A stretch of 64,000 bases of DNA from positions 1 through 64,000 of the forward strand of contig NZ_CDBN01000036.1 in the NCBI RefSeq assembly GCF_000820085.1, given 5' to 3'. Below, piece by piece: positions 38,976 through 48,397 of the stretch. Numbering within the stretch: the first letter of the stretch is position 1; every line of letters begins with the position of its first letter. This DNA comes from Aeromonas sanarellii. GTDB lineage: Bacteria; Pseudomonadota; Gammaproteobacteria; Enterobacterales; Aeromonadaceae. The notes beneath the pieces were generated by a model. That model searched no databases. It saw nothing but the letters and a program-made list of their open reading frames with translations, and was not told the DNA's origin. The position numbers and the translations under genes are program-made.

Positions 38976-39615
38976 AGGGTTCACTCCTTTGAAAGTTACA
39001 TTTTGAACTTACTAACTACGACTAACGTCTATATTCGTTTCTCTTAAACTCCCCGTAACAGCGGGGTAACACGACTCATAAGGTGCAAAAGAATGGGGGG
39101 TTCGTCAACTTGATTTTTAAAACAGGTGTTTTGGTGTGGTTGTTAAAGTGATGTTTTAAAAGGATTTACTTGATTAGCATAAAAGCTCTACACAGATAGT
39201 TATGCTCTTGGTTGCGCCGCCCCTCAGGGAGGATGAACGGGCCGGCAAGCGGGTGTCGGAAATGTAATTAATTACGTAATAAAATTACAAATGCAAAAAG
39301 AAATCCCGACCTTACTCCAGGCTTGGAAAAAACATCTGTATGAAATGCATCCTTTCAATGCAGCTTTCATCTGGCCTGCAAGGAGACTAGTTGATGAACT
39401 GTTGTTTAAAACCGAATCAGGAAAAGATGTGAAGAGGGAGGGGAAACGGGGATAGCAGGGAAATGACGCGCAATAACGTAGGTTTGTATCAGGGAACGGG
39501 AGCCCGAGGGAGGGATGTGCATCGTTATCGGCTAGTGAATAAAACCAGAATTTTATCTTTTTATGGCATTTTATCGTTATTTGTGAGGGCGGTGTCTCGT
39601 CAGGGTTAGAAGGCG
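38976..39615. other. 640-base region upstream of aceBA without a recognised gene
   Basis: This AT-richer stretch (notable against the local GC) holds no convincing coding frame. It contains an imperfect palindrome, TGTAATT at 39263 and AATTACA at 39283, enclosing the perfect ATTACGTAAT (39271-39280), and several T-rich tracts. It likely carries control sites for aceBA and perhaps for the small gene at 39668, but I cannot assign a regulator. A 12-codon ATG frame with an AAGGAG-type site at about 39393 is probably chance. Confidence 0.5.
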
Positions 39616-39667
39616 GTGCCGGACAGCAAAACCGGCGTCTTGAACCGCAACATGGGGCCTGTTCGTC

Positions 39668-39802
39668 TCAGTAATCGTCATCCGGGGCGGCGAGATCGAT
39701 CACATCGAGATGCACTGAACCGCCGAATTCGTGCTCCGCGGGATCGAGATCGGCGGGGGAGAGCAGGGGCTGAACGGGCTGAGTGTCAACTGCTTGGGTC
39801 AT
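39668..39802 (-). CDS. Possible 44-residue acidic protein
   Basis: An ATG at 39802 (GAGGCAAGC just upstream) opens 44 codons on the minus strand. The product is acidic and Asp/Pro-rich (PLLSPADLDPAEHEFGG, ending DLAAPDDDY) with no membrane segment or recognised family. The codon pattern is compatible with neighbouring genes but the length gives little power. It may be a real small protein or a chance frame. Confidence 0.4.
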   Translation of the reverse strand: MTQAVDTQPVQPLLSPADLDPAEHEFGGSVHLDVIDLAAPDDDY

Positions 39803-39998
39803 GGATGCTTGCCTCATTGATTGCAAGCCGGTCGGTGAGTCCATCACCCTAACGCCCACCTCCCTGTTTTCTGGCCGGCGGAAAAGTTGCGTATCCTAGC
39901 GGCACTTTGTAAAAGCTTCAAGTGGTTCTGTATAAAATCTATGCCGGCGGGGGCGGATGGAGGGGGATGACGCGGGAGACACAGGTGGAAAGCGAAGC

Positions 39999-40030
39999 AA
40001 AAAAATAGCCCAGTCGTTTGACTGGGCTAT
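39999..40030 (-). terminator. tRNA-Pro terminator
   Basis: On the minus strand a perfect 11-bp stem (ATAGCCCAGTC arms, four-base loop) is followed by seven T residues, 12 bases after the tRNA 3' end. A classic rho-independent terminator. Confidence 0.92.
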
Positions 40031-40042
40031 CTTCGGGGAATT

Positions 40043-40119
40043 TGGTCGGTGTGAGAGGATTCGAACCTCCGACCCTCTACACCCCATGCAGATGCGCTAC
40101 CTGGCTGCGCTACACACCG
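40043..40119 (-). tRNA. tRNA-Pro (anticodon GGG)
   Basis: A 77-base cloverleaf on the minus strand: acceptor CGGTGTG/CACACCG, D stem GCGC/GCGC, anticodon stem TCTGC/GTAGA with loop ATGGGGT (anticodon GGG), T arm GGAGG-TTCGAAT-CCTCT, encoded ACCA end. It resembles E. coli proL. It reads CCC and CCU proline codons. Single gene with its own terminator. Confidence 0.96.
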
Positions 40120-40233
40120 ACGGAGTCAGCTCGGCTGACGGGGAGGAAGTCTAATAGGATGGCCTGACGGGTGCAACTCCTTTTTTATCAGGGAGATGCC
40201 GATTGCTTCTTTATTGTTCAACCAAGATGCGGC

Positions 40234-40930
<697 letters not shown>

Positions 40931-40933
40931 CAG

Positions 40934-40960
40934 GCAGGAGCGCAACCGGTGCGCTCCTGC
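40934..40960 (+). terminator. tadA terminator
   Basis: GCAGGAGCGCA, loop ACCGG, TGCGCTCCTGC is a perfect 11-bp stem followed by ATCTCTTTTA. Confidence 0.85.
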
Positions 40961-41069
40961 ATCTCTTTTAATACCTTTTTAAGGTTATAAAACAGTCTCT
41001 TGCCACCTTCTTCATGGCACTGTGATGCCGCTTTCTCGCCTGCAGATAAGCCCCGCCAAGATGGCCTTC

Positions 41070-41087
41070 ATGTAACAAAACTGTCAT
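41070..41087 (+). promoter_or_regulatory. Pho box of pstCAB-phoU
   Basis: ATGTAAC-AAAA-CTGTCAT: the right half is a perfect PhoB repeat and the left is partial, 15 of 18 positions overall. A perfect -10 TATAAT at 41098-41103 follows 10 bases later, the standard PhoB-promoter geometry. Confidence 0.82.
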
Positions 41088-41135
41088 GCAACCGCCATAT
41101 AATGCCGCCAAGCCTAGCTCACATTGAGGTCTTGC

Positions 41136-43373
41136 ATGTCATCGGAATCGTTAAATCTGGTCATGGCGGGCAGTCGAAAACGCCGGATCAAGGATAAATT
41201 GGCCAAATATGGCGTCACCACAGGGGGAGCCCTGGTGCTGGTGGCGCTGCTGCTTATCTTCTTCTATCTGCTCTACGTGGTGAAGCCCATCTTCAATGGC
41301 GCCAGCATGGAGGCGACTTCCTCCTTCGAGCTGCCGACCCAGGGCAAGACCGCCTGGCTCGGTGTCGAGGAGCAGAACGAGATAGGCTATCGCTTCAGCG
41401 ATCTCGGCAAGGTCAAGTTTTTTGCCGTTCGGGCGGATGGCGACATCAAGGTGGGTCAGGTGATCGGCGATGCGCAGGTCTCCGGTGACATCACTGCGGT
41501 GGCGCCCCCTGCACCTGGGCAGAAGCTCATTGCCTATGGCTTTGCCGATGGCAAGGCCCAGGTGGTGCAGCCCTATTTCAAGGTCTCCTATCCCAACGAC
41601 GTGCGCGTCATCGAACCCAGCCTGCAATATCCCTTCGGCGAAGAGCCCGTGGTGATCGATCCCCAGGGCAAGGCGCTGACCCGCATGGTCTTCGAGGCCA
41701 CCAAGGACAAGATGGCCACGGCCGCCGTGACCGAAGATGGCCGCGGCGTGCTGATGGTGATGAGCGGCGAGGAGAACTTCCTCTCCGGGGAAGTGGAGTG
41801 GAGCAGCGAGAACTACGCCATTCCGTCCCTGCCGCGCCACGTGGATCAGATGCTGCTGACCCCGAACCTGCGCATCCTGTTCGTGCGCGAGGGCAACCGT
41901 CTCTCCGTCTACGACATCCACAATCTCAATGACATCTCCCTGCGCGACGTCATGGAGATCAATGCCCCCAACGCCAACGTGACCCAGGTGGCTTTGCTCT
42001 CCGGTGCCTCTTCCCTGCTGGTGGGCAACGACAACGGCGTCATCTCCCAGTGGTTCGAAGTGGCTCAGGATGGCAAGCGCCAGTTCACCCAGATCCGTGA
42101 CTTCAAGGGTGACGGCCCGGTCGCGCTGCTGACCCCGGAGCACTTCCGCAAGGGCTTTATCAGCGCCAGTCAAGATGGTGCGATCAACTTCTTCCATGCC
42201 ACCGGGGAGGCCAAACTGCTCGGCGAGAAGATCGAGGGGGGCAGCCTCGCGGCCGTCGCCATCTCTCCCCGCCACAACCTGTTGCTGACCCAGCAAGGGG
42301 ACGACTTCAAGGTCTTTGACGTGGAGAACGATCACCCCGAGGTGACCTGGTCTGCCCTGTGGCAGCAGGTGTGGTATGAAGGCTATCCCGAGCCCCAGTA
42401 CGTGTGGCAGTCCACCTCAGCGAGCAACGACTTCGAAGCCAAGCTGAGCCTGGTGCCCCTGGTATTCGGTACCCTCAAGGCCTCCTTCTACGCCATGGTG
42501 TTCGCAGTGCCCCTCGGCGTCGCCGGCGCCATCTACACCGCCTACTTCATGTCGGCAGGGCTGCGCAAATACGTCAAGCCGACGGTGGAGATCATGGCTG
42601 CGCTGCCGACCGTCATCCTCGGCTTCCTGGCGGGTCTCTGGCTCGCGCCCATCATAGAGGGGGCCCTGCCCGGGGTGATCCTGCTGCTGATCCTGCTGCC
42701 CATGGGCATGCTGCTGACGGCGCTGGTCTGGAACTATCTGCCGGAGCGTGGCCGTACCTGGCTGCCGGAAGGCTGGCACGCCATCCTGCTCATTCCGGTG
42801 CTGCTGTTCATCGGCTGGGGGGCCTTCGCCTTGAGCCCCATCATAGAGAACGCCTTCATGCACGGGGATTCCCGCATCTGGCTGACCCACGACATGGGCA
42901 TCAAGTTCGACCAGCGCAACTCCCTGGTGGTCGGCATCGCCATGGGCTTTGCGGTGATCCCCACCATCTTCTCCATCGCCGAAGACGCCGTCTTCTCGGT
43001 GCCCAAGCACCTGACCCAGGGCTCCCTGGCGCTGGGCGCCACCCCGTGGCAGACCCTGAGCCGCGTCGTGATCCTGACCGCGAGCCCGGGCATCTTCTCG
43101 GCGGTGATGATGGGCCTGGGCCGCGCCGTGGGTGAGACCATGATAGTGCTGATGGCCACCGGCAACACCCCCATCATGGACTTCTCCATGTTCCAGGGGC
43201 TGCGCACCCTGGCGGCGAACATCGCGGTGGAAATGCCGGAATCGGAAGTGGGCAGCTCCCACTACCGCGTGCTCTTCCTCGCCGCCTTCGTGCTGTTTGT
43301 GTTCACCTTCATGTTCAATACCCTGGCCGAATTCGTCCGCCAGCGGTTGCGTGAAAAGTACAGCTCTCTGTAA
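41136..43373 (+). CDS. pstC: Phosphate ABC transporter permease PstC (long form)
   Basis: A 745-residue permease, more than twice the E. coli PstC length. After one N-terminal membrane helix (ALVLVALLLIFFYLLYVV) comes a periplasmic domain of about 360 residues with beta-propeller-like repeats, then the PstC-type transmembrane domain from about residue 450 (EIMAALPTVILGFLAGLWL; QGSLALGATPWQT coupling loop). The long form is typical of Vibrio/Shewanella/Aeromonas relatives. It imports phosphate with PstA and PstB. No pstS is adjacent. Confidence 0.92.
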   Translation: MSSESLNLVMAGSRKRRIKDKLAKYGVTTGGALVLVALLLIFFYLLYVVKPIFNGASMEATSSFELPTQGKTAWLGVEEQNEIGYRFSDLGKVKFFAVRADGDIKVGQVIGDAQVSGDITAVAPPAPGQKLIAYGFADGKAQVVQPYFKVSYPNDVRVIEPSLQYPFGEEPVVIDPQGKALTRMVFEATKDKMATAAVTEDGRGVLMVMSGEENFLSGEVEWSSENYAIPSLPRHVDQMLLTPNLRILFVREGNRLSVYDIHNLNDISLRDVMEINAPNANVTQVALLSGASSLLVGNDNGVISQWFEVAQDGKRQFTQIRDFKGDGPVALLTPEHFRKGFISASQDGAINFFHATGEAKLLGEKIEGGSLAAVAISPRHNLLLTQQGDDFKVFDVENDHPEVTWSALWQQVWYEGYPEPQYVWQSTSASNDFEAKLSLVPLVFGTLKASFYAMVFAVPLGVAGAIYTAYFMSAGLRKYVKPTVEIMAALPTVILGFLAGLWLAPIIEGALPGVILLLILLPMGMLLTALVWNYLPERGRTWLPEGWHAILLIPVLLFIGWGAFALSPIIENAFMHGDSRIWLTHDMGIKFDQRNSLVVGIAMGFAVIPTIFSIAEDAVFSVPKHLTQGSLALGATPWQTLSRVVILTASPGIFSAVMMGLGRAVGETMIVLMATGNTPIMDFSMFQGLRTLAANIAVEMPESEVGSSHYRVLFLAAFVLFVFTFMFNTLAEFVRQRLREKYSSL

Positions 43374-43390
43374 GGACTAAGGAATCGACA

Positions 43391-45040
43391 ATGGGTAAGT
43401 GGTTTAAATCGGGGGCCCCCTGGATCTGGATGACGGGGGGCGCCGTCAGCCTGAGTCTGGTGGCCGTACTGGGTCTGTTGTTGCTGATCGGCTGGCGTGG
43501 TCTGGTCTATTTCTGGCCGCACCCCATCTATGAGTGGCAGTTGAGCGATGCAAACGGCAACAAGAGCGTGCTGATCGGCGAGATCAACGATCGCGAGCTG
43601 GTGCCGGTGGAGCGGCTGCGGGCCTCCGGTCTTCAGCTTGCAGGGGAGGAGCGCGAGGAGCTGACCCGTTACCTGGTCAAGACCGGCAACCGGGAGTTCG
43701 TCGATCTGGACTTCCGCTGGGTACTGGAGACCGACATAGTGTCGCGCACCCAGCCGGCGGAGCTCGCCATGGTGGAGCGTGCCACCAACGGCAACTTCTA
43801 CGGCTACATAGTGGGAGTGAAGGAGGATGGCCGCGAGCTGACCCAGGATCTGCATCCCGCGCTGCAACGGGTGCTGGCCCGCGCCAACGACCTCTCAAGC
43901 CAGGCCAACGAGCTGCAGAAGGGCGACATCGGCAGCATCAACTACCAGCTGGAGCGGCTGCGCCTCAAAGAGCGCAAGGCGGAGCTGGACGACAAGCTGA
44001 CCGACGAGCTCAAGGCCCTGCTGGCGAGCGAGCGCCAGGCCCTGAACGATCGCTATCTGGTGCTGGAGAAGGAGCTCTTCTCCCTGCGCAGCCAGGCGGA
44101 CAGAGACAGCATCACGGTCAAGGACATGCGTGGCGAGCTGGTGACCATGCCCATGTCCAGGGTGCTGGACGTGGTCTGGCCCAACGACATGAGCCTGATG
44201 GCCAAGATGGGGCACTGGTTCCACCAGATCGGTAAGTTCGTCTCCGATGAGCCCCGCGAGGCCAACACCGAAGGGGGGGTGTTCCCGGCCATCTTCGGCA
44301 CCGTCTTCATGGTGATCCTGATGGCCATCATAGTGACGCCCCTCGGGGTGGTGGCGGCGGTCTACCTGCACGAGTACGCGGGCAAGAACAGCCTGACCAA
44401 GATCATCCGCATCGCGGTGATCAATCTGGCGGGCGTGCCGTCCATCGTGTACGGCGTGTTTGGCCTGGGCTTCTTCGTCTATACCCTGGGGGGATCGCTG
44501 GACCGACTCTTCTATCCGGAAGCGCTGCCGAGCCCCACCTTCGGCTCCCCCGGCGTCATCTGGTCGGCCCTGACCCTGGCCATCCTGACCCTGCCGGTGG
44601 TGATCGTCTCCACCGAAGAGGGGCTGGCCCGGATCCCGAGCACCATTCGCCAGGGCTCGCTGGCTCTGGGGGCCACCCAGGCCGAGACCCTGTGGCGCAT
44701 CGTGCTGCCCATGGCGAGCCCGGCCATCATGACCGGCCTCATCCTGGCCATCGCCCGTGCGGCCGGTGAAGTGGCGCCCCTGATGCTGGTGGGGGTGGTG
44801 AAACTGGCGCCGACCCTGCCAATGGACGGCAACTTCCCGTACCTGCACGTGGAGCGCAAGTTCATGCACCTTGGCTTCCACATCTATGACGTCGGCTTCC
44901 AGAGTCCGAACGTCGAGGCGGCGCGTCCCCTGGTCTATGCCACCTCCTTCCTGCTGGTGACGGTGATCGTCGGCCTCAACCTGACGGCCATCGGCATCCG
45001 CAACCACTTGCGCGAGAAGTTCCGTTCTTTGGAGCATTGA
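43391..45040 (+). CDS. pstA: Phosphate ABC transporter permease PstA (long form)
   Basis: A 549-residue permease. An N-terminal helix is followed by a charged, coiled-coil-rich insertion (about 120-235; LERLRLKERKAELDDKLTDE) and the usual PstA membrane domain (GVPSIVYGVFGLGFFVYTLGG; QGSLALGATQAET coupling loop). Pairs with PstC. The end GIRNHLREKFRSLEH is echoed just downstream. Confidence 0.93.
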   Translation: MGKWFKSGAPWIWMTGGAVSLSLVAVLGLLLLIGWRGLVYFWPHPIYEWQLSDANGNKSVLIGEINDRELVPVERLRASGLQLAGEEREELTRYLVKTGNREFVDLDFRWVLETDIVSRTQPAELAMVERATNGNFYGYIVGVKEDGRELTQDLHPALQRVLARANDLSSQANELQKGDIGSINYQLERLRLKERKAELDDKLTDELKALLASERQALNDRYLVLEKELFSLRSQADRDSITVKDMRGELVTMPMSRVLDVVWPNDMSLMAKMGHWFHQIGKFVSDEPREANTEGGVFPAIFGTVFMVILMAIIVTPLGVVAAVYLHEYAGKNSLTKIIRIAVINLAGVPSIVYGVFGLGFFVYTLGGSLDRLFYPEALPSPTFGSPGVIWSALTLAILTLPVVIVSTEEGLARIPSTIRQGSLALGATQAETLWRIVLPMASPAIMTGLILAIARAAGEVAPLMLVGVVKLAPTLPMDGNFPYLHVERKFMHLGFHIYDVGFQSPNVEAARPLVYATSFLLVTVIVGLNLTAIGIRNHLREKFRSLEH

Positions 45041-45108
45041 TGATGAAGCTGAAGGGCATCACGGGTATTCGCCACCTGCGTGAAACATTCCGGTCGCTGG
45101 CGCATTAA
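45040..45108 (+). CDS. 22-codon mini-ORF echoing the PstA C-terminus
   Basis: Its ATG overlaps the pstA stop (TGATG) with GGAG upstream, so coupled translation is plausible. The last 14 residues, GIRHLRETFRSLAH, match the PstA end GIRNHLREKFRSLEH at 12 positions after one codon deletion. Eight of the 12 conserved codons differ silently from pstA. It is either a translated micropeptide or a scar of a duplicated, diverged pstA end. No function is known. Confidence 0.5.
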   Translation: MMKLKGITGIRHLRETFRSLAH

Positions 45109-45225
45109 TCCAGCCACCCAGACTGATGCGAGGCAAGTGATGGGCCGCAGCCCCCTTGCCAGCCAAGCATTCCGGCCGCGGACAATGAGAGTGTCCGCCG
45201 CCACCGACAGATTTGAGGTAAACAG
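45109..45225 (+). other. pstA-pstB gap
   Basis: A 117-base stretch between the PstA echo and pstB with no recognisable promoter or Pho box. It includes GGCCGCGGAC near 45175 but no strong hairpin. pstB has a modest GAGGTAAAC ribosome-binding site. Confidence 0.5.
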
Positions 45226-46044
45226 ATGATCAACGTAACACCGAGTTCGACCCAGCACACCGCGACCGACCTGCTGAACCTGACCCCGGAGCAGACCGCC
45301 CTCGAGGTCAAGGATCTCAACCTGTACTACGGCAGCAAGCAGGCGCTGTTCAACGTCAACATGAAGATCCCCAAGGGGCAGGTCACCGCCTTTATCGGCC
45401 CGTCCGGCTGCGGCAAGTCCACCCTGCTGCGCTGCATCAACCGGATGAACGATCTGGTGGAGATCTGCCGCATCGAGGGGGAGATCCAGCTGCACGGCCA
45501 CAACATCTACGACAAGAGCGTGGATGTCTCCGCCCTGCGCCGCCAGGTGGGCATGGTGTTCCAGCGCCCGAATCCCTTCCCCAAGTCCATCTACGAGAAC
45601 GTGGTCTATGGCCTGCGCCTGCAGGGCATCAACGACAGGCGTACCCTGGACGAGGCCGCCGAGCGCTCCCTGCGCGGCGCGGCGCTCTGGGACGAGGTGA
45701 AGGATCGCCTGCACGACAACGCCTTCGGCCTCTCCGGCGGCCAGCAGCAGCGTCTGGTGATCGCCCGTGCCATCGCCATCGAGCCGGAAGTGCTGCTGCT
45801 CGATGAACCGACCTCGGCGTTGGACCCCATCTCCACCCTCACCATCGAGGAGCTGATCAACGAGCTCAAGAGCCAGTTCACCGTGGTGATCGTGACCCAC
45901 AACATGCAGCAGGCGGCGCGGGTCTCGGATCAGACCGCCTTCATGTACATGGGCGAGCTTATCGAGTACTCGAACACCAACACCATCTTCACCACCCCGG
46001 CCAAGAAGAAGACCGAAGACTACATCACCGGTCGTTACGGCTAA
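45226..46044 (+). CDS. pstB: Phosphate ABC transporter ATPase PstB
   Basis: A 272-residue ABC ATPase: Walker [10 protein letters not shown] (about 58), signature LSGGQQQR, Walker [14 protein letters not shown], and the PstB hallmark [12 protein letters not shown]. It powers phosphate import and takes part in PhoR signalling with PhoU. The C-terminus YITGRYG is typical of PstB, so the gene is complete. Confidence 0.97.
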   Translation: MINVTPSSTQHTATDLLNLTPEQTALEVKDLNLYYGSKQALFNVNMKIPKGQVTAFIGPSGCGKSTLLRCINRMNDLVEICRIEGEIQLHGHNIYDKSVDVSALRRQVGMVFQRPNPFPKSIYENVVYGLRLQGINDRRTLDEAAERSLRGAALWDEVKDRLHDNAFGLSGGQQQRLVIARAIAIEPEVLLLDEPTSALDPISTLTIEELINELKSQFTVVIVTHNMQQAARVSDQTAFMYMGELIEYSNTNTIFTTPAKKKTEDYITGRYG

Positions 46045-46190
46045 GGCATGTTGGTGCAACAGGGGTTATTGAGATGAACAAGATGAGCATCAACAAACAG
46101 ATTGGCAGTCGGTTCCACGACTAAGGCATACTCGGAGCAACAAGGATTATTTGTATGGACAATATGAACCTCAACAAACACATCTCCGGT
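46022..46190 (+). repeat. 80/81-bp tandem duplication at the pstB-phoU junction
   Basis: The segment from the pstB end through the phoU start occurs twice in diverged form. TAAGGCAT recurs at 46042 and 46122; the following AGCAACA/GGATTATT-type spacer and ATG recur at 46074 and 46155; CAACAAACA recurs at 46091 and 46172. The period is 80-81 bases with one indel. Confidence 0.85.
46074..46124 (+). CDS. 16-codon mini-ORF echoing the PhoU N-terminus
   Basis: It encodes MNKMSINKQIGSRFHD. The first part parallels PhoU ([14 protein letters not shown]) and the end aligns with the pstB stop region, as expected of a duplicated junction. It has its own AGGGG ribosome-binding site at a spacing like that of phoU. 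Translation is not shown; it is most simply a by-product of the tandem duplication. Confidence 0.4.
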   Translation: MNKMSINKQIGSRFHD

Positions 46191-46865
46191 CAGTTCAATG
46201 CCGAGCTCGAGAGCGTGCGCAACCAGGTGCTGGTGATGGGGGGGCTGGTGGAGAAGCAGCTCACCGACGCCATCGCCGCCATTCATGGCCAGGATCTGGA
46301 TGCGGCGCGCAAGATCGTCGCCAACGACCACAAGGTCAACGCCATGGAAGTGGCGATCGACGAGGAGTGCACCCGCATCATTGCCAAGCGTCAGCCCACC
46401 GCGTCCGACCTGCGGCTGGTGATGGCCATCATCAAGACCATCACGGATCTGGAGCGCATCGGCGACGTGGCGGACAAGATCGCCCGCATGCTGACCGACA
46501 ACGCCAACAAGCCCCAGCCGCCGCTGGTGTCGCTGGAGAACATGGGTCGCCGCACCATCAAGATGCTGCACGACGTGCTCGACGCCTTCGCCCGCATGGA
46601 TCTGGACGCGGCGCTCGCGGTCTACAAGGAAGATGACAAGGTGGACCGGGAGTACGAGTCCATCATCCGCGAGCTGATGACCTACATGATGGAAGACCCG
46701 CGCACCATCCCCCAGGTGCTCAATGTGCTGTGGGCGGCGCGGGCCATCGAGCGGGTCGGCGATCGCTGCCAGCACATCTGCGAGTACATCGTCTATTACG
46801 TCAAGGGCAAGGACGTGCGCCACACCAAGGCGGACGAATTGAACGACCTGCTGGGCAAACACTGA
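46155..46865 (+). CDS. phoU: Phosphate signalling protein PhoU
   Basis: A 236-residue PhoU with two three-helix repeats, each with the metal-binding E/DxxxD pattern ([12 protein letters not shown] about 115; [20 protein letters not shown] near the end). It links PstB and PhoR to repress the Pho regulon when phosphate is ample. The start at 46155 matches E. coli PhoU ([20 protein letters not shown]). It ends the pst operon and is followed by two terminators. Confidence 0.97.
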   Translation: MDNMNLNKHISGQFNAELESVRNQVLVMGGLVEKQLTDAIAAIHGQDLDAARKIVANDHKVNAMEVAIDEECTRIIAKRQPTASDLRLVMAIIKTITDLERIGDVADKIARMLTDNANKPQPPLVSLENMGRRTIKMLHDVLDAFARMDLDAALAVYKEDDKVDREYESIIRELMTYMMEDPRTIPQVLNVLWAARAIERVGDRCQHICEYIVYYVKGKDVRHTKADELNDLLGKH

Positions 46866-46878
46866 TCCCGACATGAAT

Positions 46879-46905
46879 AAAAAGGCGCGTAAAGCGCCTT
46901 TTTTT
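46879..46905 (+). terminator. Terminator after phoU
   Basis: AAAGGCGC, loop GTAAA, GCGCCTTT followed by seven T. A strong intrinsic terminator. Confidence 0.92.
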
Positions 46906-46933
46906 GTTGCATCCAGGGGCATCTTAAGATAAC

Positions 46934-46954
46934 GCCCCCCAACGGGGGCTTTTC
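46934..46954 (+). terminator. Second hairpin before ytfL
   Basis: GCCCCC, loop CAAC, GGGGGC, TTTT. A shorter backup terminator 30 bases beyond the first. Confidence 0.65.
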
Positions 46955-47058
46955 TGCTAGAATGTGGCCCCTGTGTGAGTCCCGGATGGAGTCACGGTCC
47001 GGTTTCCCGGGCCCAGTTTGCCGTCTTGTGTCAAGGCGGCTGTCGCAATAGGTCAATC

Positions 47059-48378
47059 ATGAGTTTTGCCGATAGTTTGTTCTTTCTGATGCTGCTGGTC
47101 GCCGGCAGCGTGTTCTTCTCGCTCTCCGAGATCTCCCTCGCCGCCTCCCGCAAAATCAAGTTGCAGGTGATGGCCGACGAGGGCAACCGCCATGCCGAGA
47201 AGGTACTGGCGCTGCAGGCCCAGCCTGGCAACTTCTTCACCGTGGTGCAGATAGGCCTCAATACCGTCGCCATCCTGGGCGGCATCCTGGGCGAGTCCGC
47301 CCTGAATCCGGCCATCAAGGCGTTCATCTCCGAGTTCTATCAGGGGCCCTGGCTCGGCGAGATCAGCTCGGCGGCCTCCTTCGTGTTCGTCACCGGCATG
47401 TTCATCCTGATCGCGGATCTCATGCCCAAGCGCCTCGCCATGACCATGCCCGAGCGGATCGCCGTGGTGGTGGTGCGCCCCATGCTGCTGTGCGTCACCC
47501 TGCTGATGCCGCTGGTGTGGCTGTTCAACGGCATGGCCAACGGCCTGTTTCGCCTGCTGCGCATCTCCATGGTGCGCAACGACGAGATCACCTCGGACGA
47601 CATCTATGCGGTGATGGATGCGGGGGCCGAGGCCGGCGTCATCCAGCGCGAGGAGCACCAGCTCATCGAGAACGTGTTCGAGCTGCAGTCCCTCGGCGTC
47701 ACCTCCGCCATGACGGCGCGGGAGAGCCTCATCTACTTCACCCTGCAGGAGGGGGAGGAGAGCATCAAGGCGAAGATCGCCGAGCACCCCCACAACAAGT
47801 TCCTGGTGTGCGACCACAACCTCGACAGCATCAAGGGCTTCGTCGACGCCAAGGAGCTGCTGATCCGCGTCATCGGCGGCCAGAGCATCGATCTCAACAG
47901 CGGCTCCCTGGTGCAGAACGTCATCATCATCCCCGACACCCTGAACCTCTACGAGGCGATGGAGTACTTCAAGAACCATCGCGGCGACTTCGCCGTGGTG
48001 ATGAACGAGTACGCCCTGGTGGTGGGCATAGTCACCATGAACGACCTGATGAGCACCGTCATGGGGGAGTGGGCCACCCACGTGGTGGAGGAGCAGATAG
48101 TGCAGCGGGACGAGAACTCCTGGCTGGTGGACGGGGTCACCCCCATCTCCGACGTGATGCGCGCCTTCGACATCGAGGAGTTCCCGGAAAACCAGAACTA
48201 CGAGACCATCGCCGGCTTCATCATGTACATGCTGCGCAAGATCCCCAAGCGGACCGACTCGGTCAAATACGCCGGTTACAAGTTCGAAGTCGTCGACATC
48301 GACAGCTACAAGATTGACCAGCTGCTGGTCACCCGGGTCGAGCCCGTCCCGGCCGACAAGCCCGTTCAGGAAGCGTGA
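47059..48378 (+). CDS. ytfL: CNNM/CBS-domain membrane protein YtfL (PaeA)
   Basis: A 439-residue protein: CNNM transmembrane domain (about 1-190; FFSLSEISLAASRKIKLQ), two CBS domains (about 205-335), and a CorC/HlyC C-terminal domain ending YKFEVVDIDSYKIDQLLVTRV. It closely matches E. coli YtfL, renamed PaeA for polyamine export. The start MSFADSLFF at 47059 follows AGGTCAATC. The lipoprotein gene follows 19 bases later. Confidence 0.9.
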   Translation: MSFADSLFFLMLLVAGSVFFSLSEISLAASRKIKLQVMADEGNRHAEKVLALQAQPGNFFTVVQIGLNTVAILGGILGESALNPAIKAFISEFYQGPWLGEISSAASFVFVTGMFILIADLMPKRLAMTMPERIAVVVVRPMLLCVTLLMPLVWLFNGMANGLFRLLRISMVRNDEITSDDIYAVMDAGAEAGVIQREEHQLIENVFELQSLGVTSAMTARESLIYFTLQEGEESIKAKIAEHPHNKFLVCDHNLDSIKGFVDAKELLIRVIGGQSIDLNSGSLVQNVIIIPDTLNLYEAMEYFKNHRGDFAVVMNEYALVVGIVTMNDLMSTVMGEWATHVVEEQIVQRDENSWLVDGVTPISDVMRAFDIEEFPENQNYETIAGFIMYMLRKIPKRTDSVKYAGYKFEVVDIDSYKIDQLLVTRVEPVPADKPVQEA

Positions 48379-48397
48379 TAGGAGTTAACAAGGAACC

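Noticed and set aside
39393..39431. A 12-codon ORF with a fair ribosome-binding site upstream of aceBA
   Set aside because: Too short, with no similarity or regulatory structure; probably chance.
46074..46124. Considered the 16-codon ORF as a regulatory leader peptide of phoU
   Set aside because: It has no codon bias, attenuator or terminator typical of leader peptides, and its sequence is better explained by the tandem duplication. It is kept only as a low-confidence ORF.
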